This document shows positions 5,323 through 6,658 of a stretch of DNA of 6,658 nucleotides, in pieces; positions within the stretch are counted from its first letter, which is position 1, and every line of letters begins with the position of its first letter. The DNA is from Promethearchaeota archaeon. GTDB lineage: Archaea > Asgardarchaeota > Lokiarchaeia > Sigynarchaeales > SOKP01. The notes below the pieces were generated by a model. It saw only the letters and a list, made by a program, of their open reading frames with translations, was not told where the DNA came from and did not search any database. A program made the translations under genes and the position numbers. The stretch is taken from NCBI GenBank assembly GCA_016839425.1, contig JAEOUI010000414.1, positions 1 through 6,658 of the forward strand. The letters run 5' to 3'.

Positions 5323-6658
5323 CTAATTAAAATACGATGCCATATAAAGCGTAAGGGCCTCGTTTTGATATAATGTTGTATTGTAAAATTTATTTATAAA
5401 ATCCGTACCATTTAAGTAATTTTTCGTGAAATCTCCAGAAGCCAACAAGTATTGTATTTTTTCGTCAACTAAATAAGATTTTTTCTCTTCAAAATCAACT
5501 TGGTCATAGGAGGATTTATTAAAAGTATCCTCAATAAACCAATAGTTGCTATAAGTTATACTTTTCACGCCTTCTTTCAAGTAATAATCATTATTAATAA
5601 GAATATTTGAAGAATATGGTAGATTCTCAGACATCCAACTCAACACATCTATTTCTGTCTCGTCTAGGTTATTTTGTCTTTCAGCGGTCAAATTGGCGTT
5701 GGTTAAAATTCCAAAAAAAACAAAACATATTATTAGAACAATTCTGGATTTAAGCAAATTAGTTTTTAATTTATTAGTCCGTATATTTAAATTCTTTTCA
5801 ACTTGATATACGCTAACGACTCCTAAAATGCATAATGGAGGGAAGGAATACATAATAATTCTATTAAACCATACATTAATACGGATTAGGTCATTTACGG
5901 TTAAATGGTTTAAATATCCATTTCTGCTTTTAAACCATTCTAAGAAAATAAGTACTGAAGCAAGTATAAAGAGAATTAGCACCAATGAAGCTAAAATTTT
6001 TACTACGTTCTTATTTTCCTTAAAAAATTGTGAGTCAATGCAAAAATAAAAAATTATAATACAAAATATTCCTATATATTGAAAACCAACTATAATATCA
6101 GTACTATATAAAAAGAAAAATGTATGTGTGATTGATGAGTTAAAAATGGACCCAAATATAAGGGTGAATAAAAAAGTAATAATAAAGAAGATTATGATAA
6201 AGTAAAGATACTTAATTTTGAATCTATTCTCTATTTTAATAAACCATTTGATCTTAAAGCTATACCTTTTAAAGATAATATAGCAGGAATAATGATAAAT
6301 TATAATTATTACTAATCCAATGATTAATATTATTAAAGGTGGTATAAGAGTAAATATTTTATTCAAAGCTATTGATTCAGTGAAAAAAACAATTATATCA
6401 AAACTTGAACTCAAATAATTATTTGTAATTAGATCAAATATAACGAGAAAAATAAGAAGGATTCCTGTTAATAAGGTTAATTTCTTAAATGAATAGATTC
6501 TCATACTCCTTTCTGAAAAGAAACTAATGATATTTAGAAATATAAACGCCATTAGAAACGGAATAATATATGTAAAATAAGCAATAGTCAAAAAAAAAGT
6601 AGTAAAAATTAAAATTTTATTTTGTTTTATCTTTTCGTCCTTATTTGGAATAAATGAA
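5323..6658 (-). CDS. Multi-pass membrane protein, GT-C glycosyltransferase-like (partial, 5' end beyond right edge)
   Basis: The minus-strand frame ends at a TAG at 5323 and stays open to the right edge, giving about 445 residues without a start. An apparent TTG start at 6591 is probably an internal leucine: the 22 codons upstream encode SFIPNKDEKIKQNK and then a hydrophobic stretch that flows into the next membrane helix. Counting from that leucine, about 8-9 hydrophobic helices fall near 3-25, 39-56, 76-106, 127-150, 165-185, 196-219, 243-264 and 282-300. A soluble domain of about 120 residues follows (302-422), opening with ETEIDVLSWMSENLPYSS. An acidic residue, a WM-type helix, a proline and then a strand at the start of a C-terminal soluble domain is common in archaeal and bacterial GT-C membrane glycosyltransferases and related uncharacterised membrane proteins. 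Catalytic acidic residues, normally in the first loops, would lie outside the window. The gene is noticeably more AT-rich than its neighbours. Role as a lipid-linked sugar transferase is tentative. Confidence 0.6.
   Translation of the reverse strand, partial: SFIPNKDEKIKQNKILIFTTFFLTIAYFTYIIPFLMAFIFLNIISFFSERSMRIYSFKKLTLLTGILLIFLVIFDLITNNYLSSSFDIIVFFTESIALNKIFTLIPPLIILIIGLVIIIIYHYSCYIIFKRYSFKIKWFIKIENRFKIKYLYFIIIFFIITFLFTLIFGSIFNSSITHTFFFLYSTDIIVGFQYIGIFCIIIFYFCIDSQFFKENKNVVKILASLVLILFILASVLIFLEWFKSRNGYLNHLTVNDLIRINVWFNRIIMYSFPPLCILGVVSVYQVEKNLNIRTNKLKTNLLKSRIVLIICFVFFGILTNANLTAERQNNLDETEIDVLSWMSENLPYSSNILINNDYYLKEGVKSITYSNYWFIEDTFNKSSYDQVDFEEKKSYLVDEKIQYLLASGDFTKNYLNGTDFINKFYNTTLYQNEALTLYMASYFN

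Noticed and set aside
5828..6049. A 73-codon plus-strand open frame inside the right-hand membrane gene
   Set aside because: It is antisense to clear membrane helices, and stop-free shadows are common in such AT-rich DNA.
1..6658. CRISPR array, insertion sequence, tRNA, rRNA or phage/defence genes
   Set aside because: No regularly spaced repeats, transposase motifs, terminal inverted repeats, cloverleaf-like segments or defence-protein motifs were found on either strand; the coding space is filled by glycan-type genes.

Overview
The window is a low-GC stretch of surface-glycan genes, probably from an uncultured archaeon, although a bacterium is not excluded. The archaeal lean is an inference from two things. 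No start codon has a Shine-Dalgarno motif at a normal distance. A/T-only TATA-like tracts also lie about 26-36 bases before some starts, where leaderless archaeal promoters would place them. No rRNA, tRNA or other taxonomic marker is present to settle it.

Left part (1-2118, all minus strand, read right to left): an SpsF-type cytidylyltransferase, then a NeuB-family nonulosonate (sialic/legionaminic-type) synthase, then the N-terminal 73 residues of what looks like a TIM-barrel sugar-phosphate isomerase/epimerase cut by the left edge. The last two genes are 2 bases apart or overlap, depending on the start chosen. A 100-base AT-rich spacer precedes neuB. These genes would make and activate an acidic nine-carbon sugar or a close relative.

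Middle (2166-3722, plus strand): a polytopic MOP-superfamily (Wzx-like) flippase, transcribed divergently from the cytidylyltransferase across a 47-base gap. It would move a lipid-linked glycan across the membrane. It converges on a radical SAM gene with only 43 bases between stop codons.

Right part (3766-6658, minus strand): a radical SAM enzyme with a degenerate N-terminal B12-binding-like domain and a complete CxxxCxxC cluster motif, then a 129-base spacer holding a perfect 16-base palindrome, then a very AT-rich multi-pass membrane protein with a C-terminal soluble domain of the kind seen in GT-C membrane glycosyltransferases. That reading frame stays open to the right edge, so the gene is truncated at its 5' end.

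Taken together: the left genes supply a CMP-activated sugar, the right-hand membrane protein may be a lipid-linked sugar transferase, the flippase exports the product, and the radical SAM enzyme may modify sugar or lipid. No CRISPR array, insertion sequence, RNA gene or intact non-glycan system is visible. The strongest leads are the unusual SpsF + NeuB + TIM-barrel combination, the palindrome before the radical SAM gene, and the composition break at the right.
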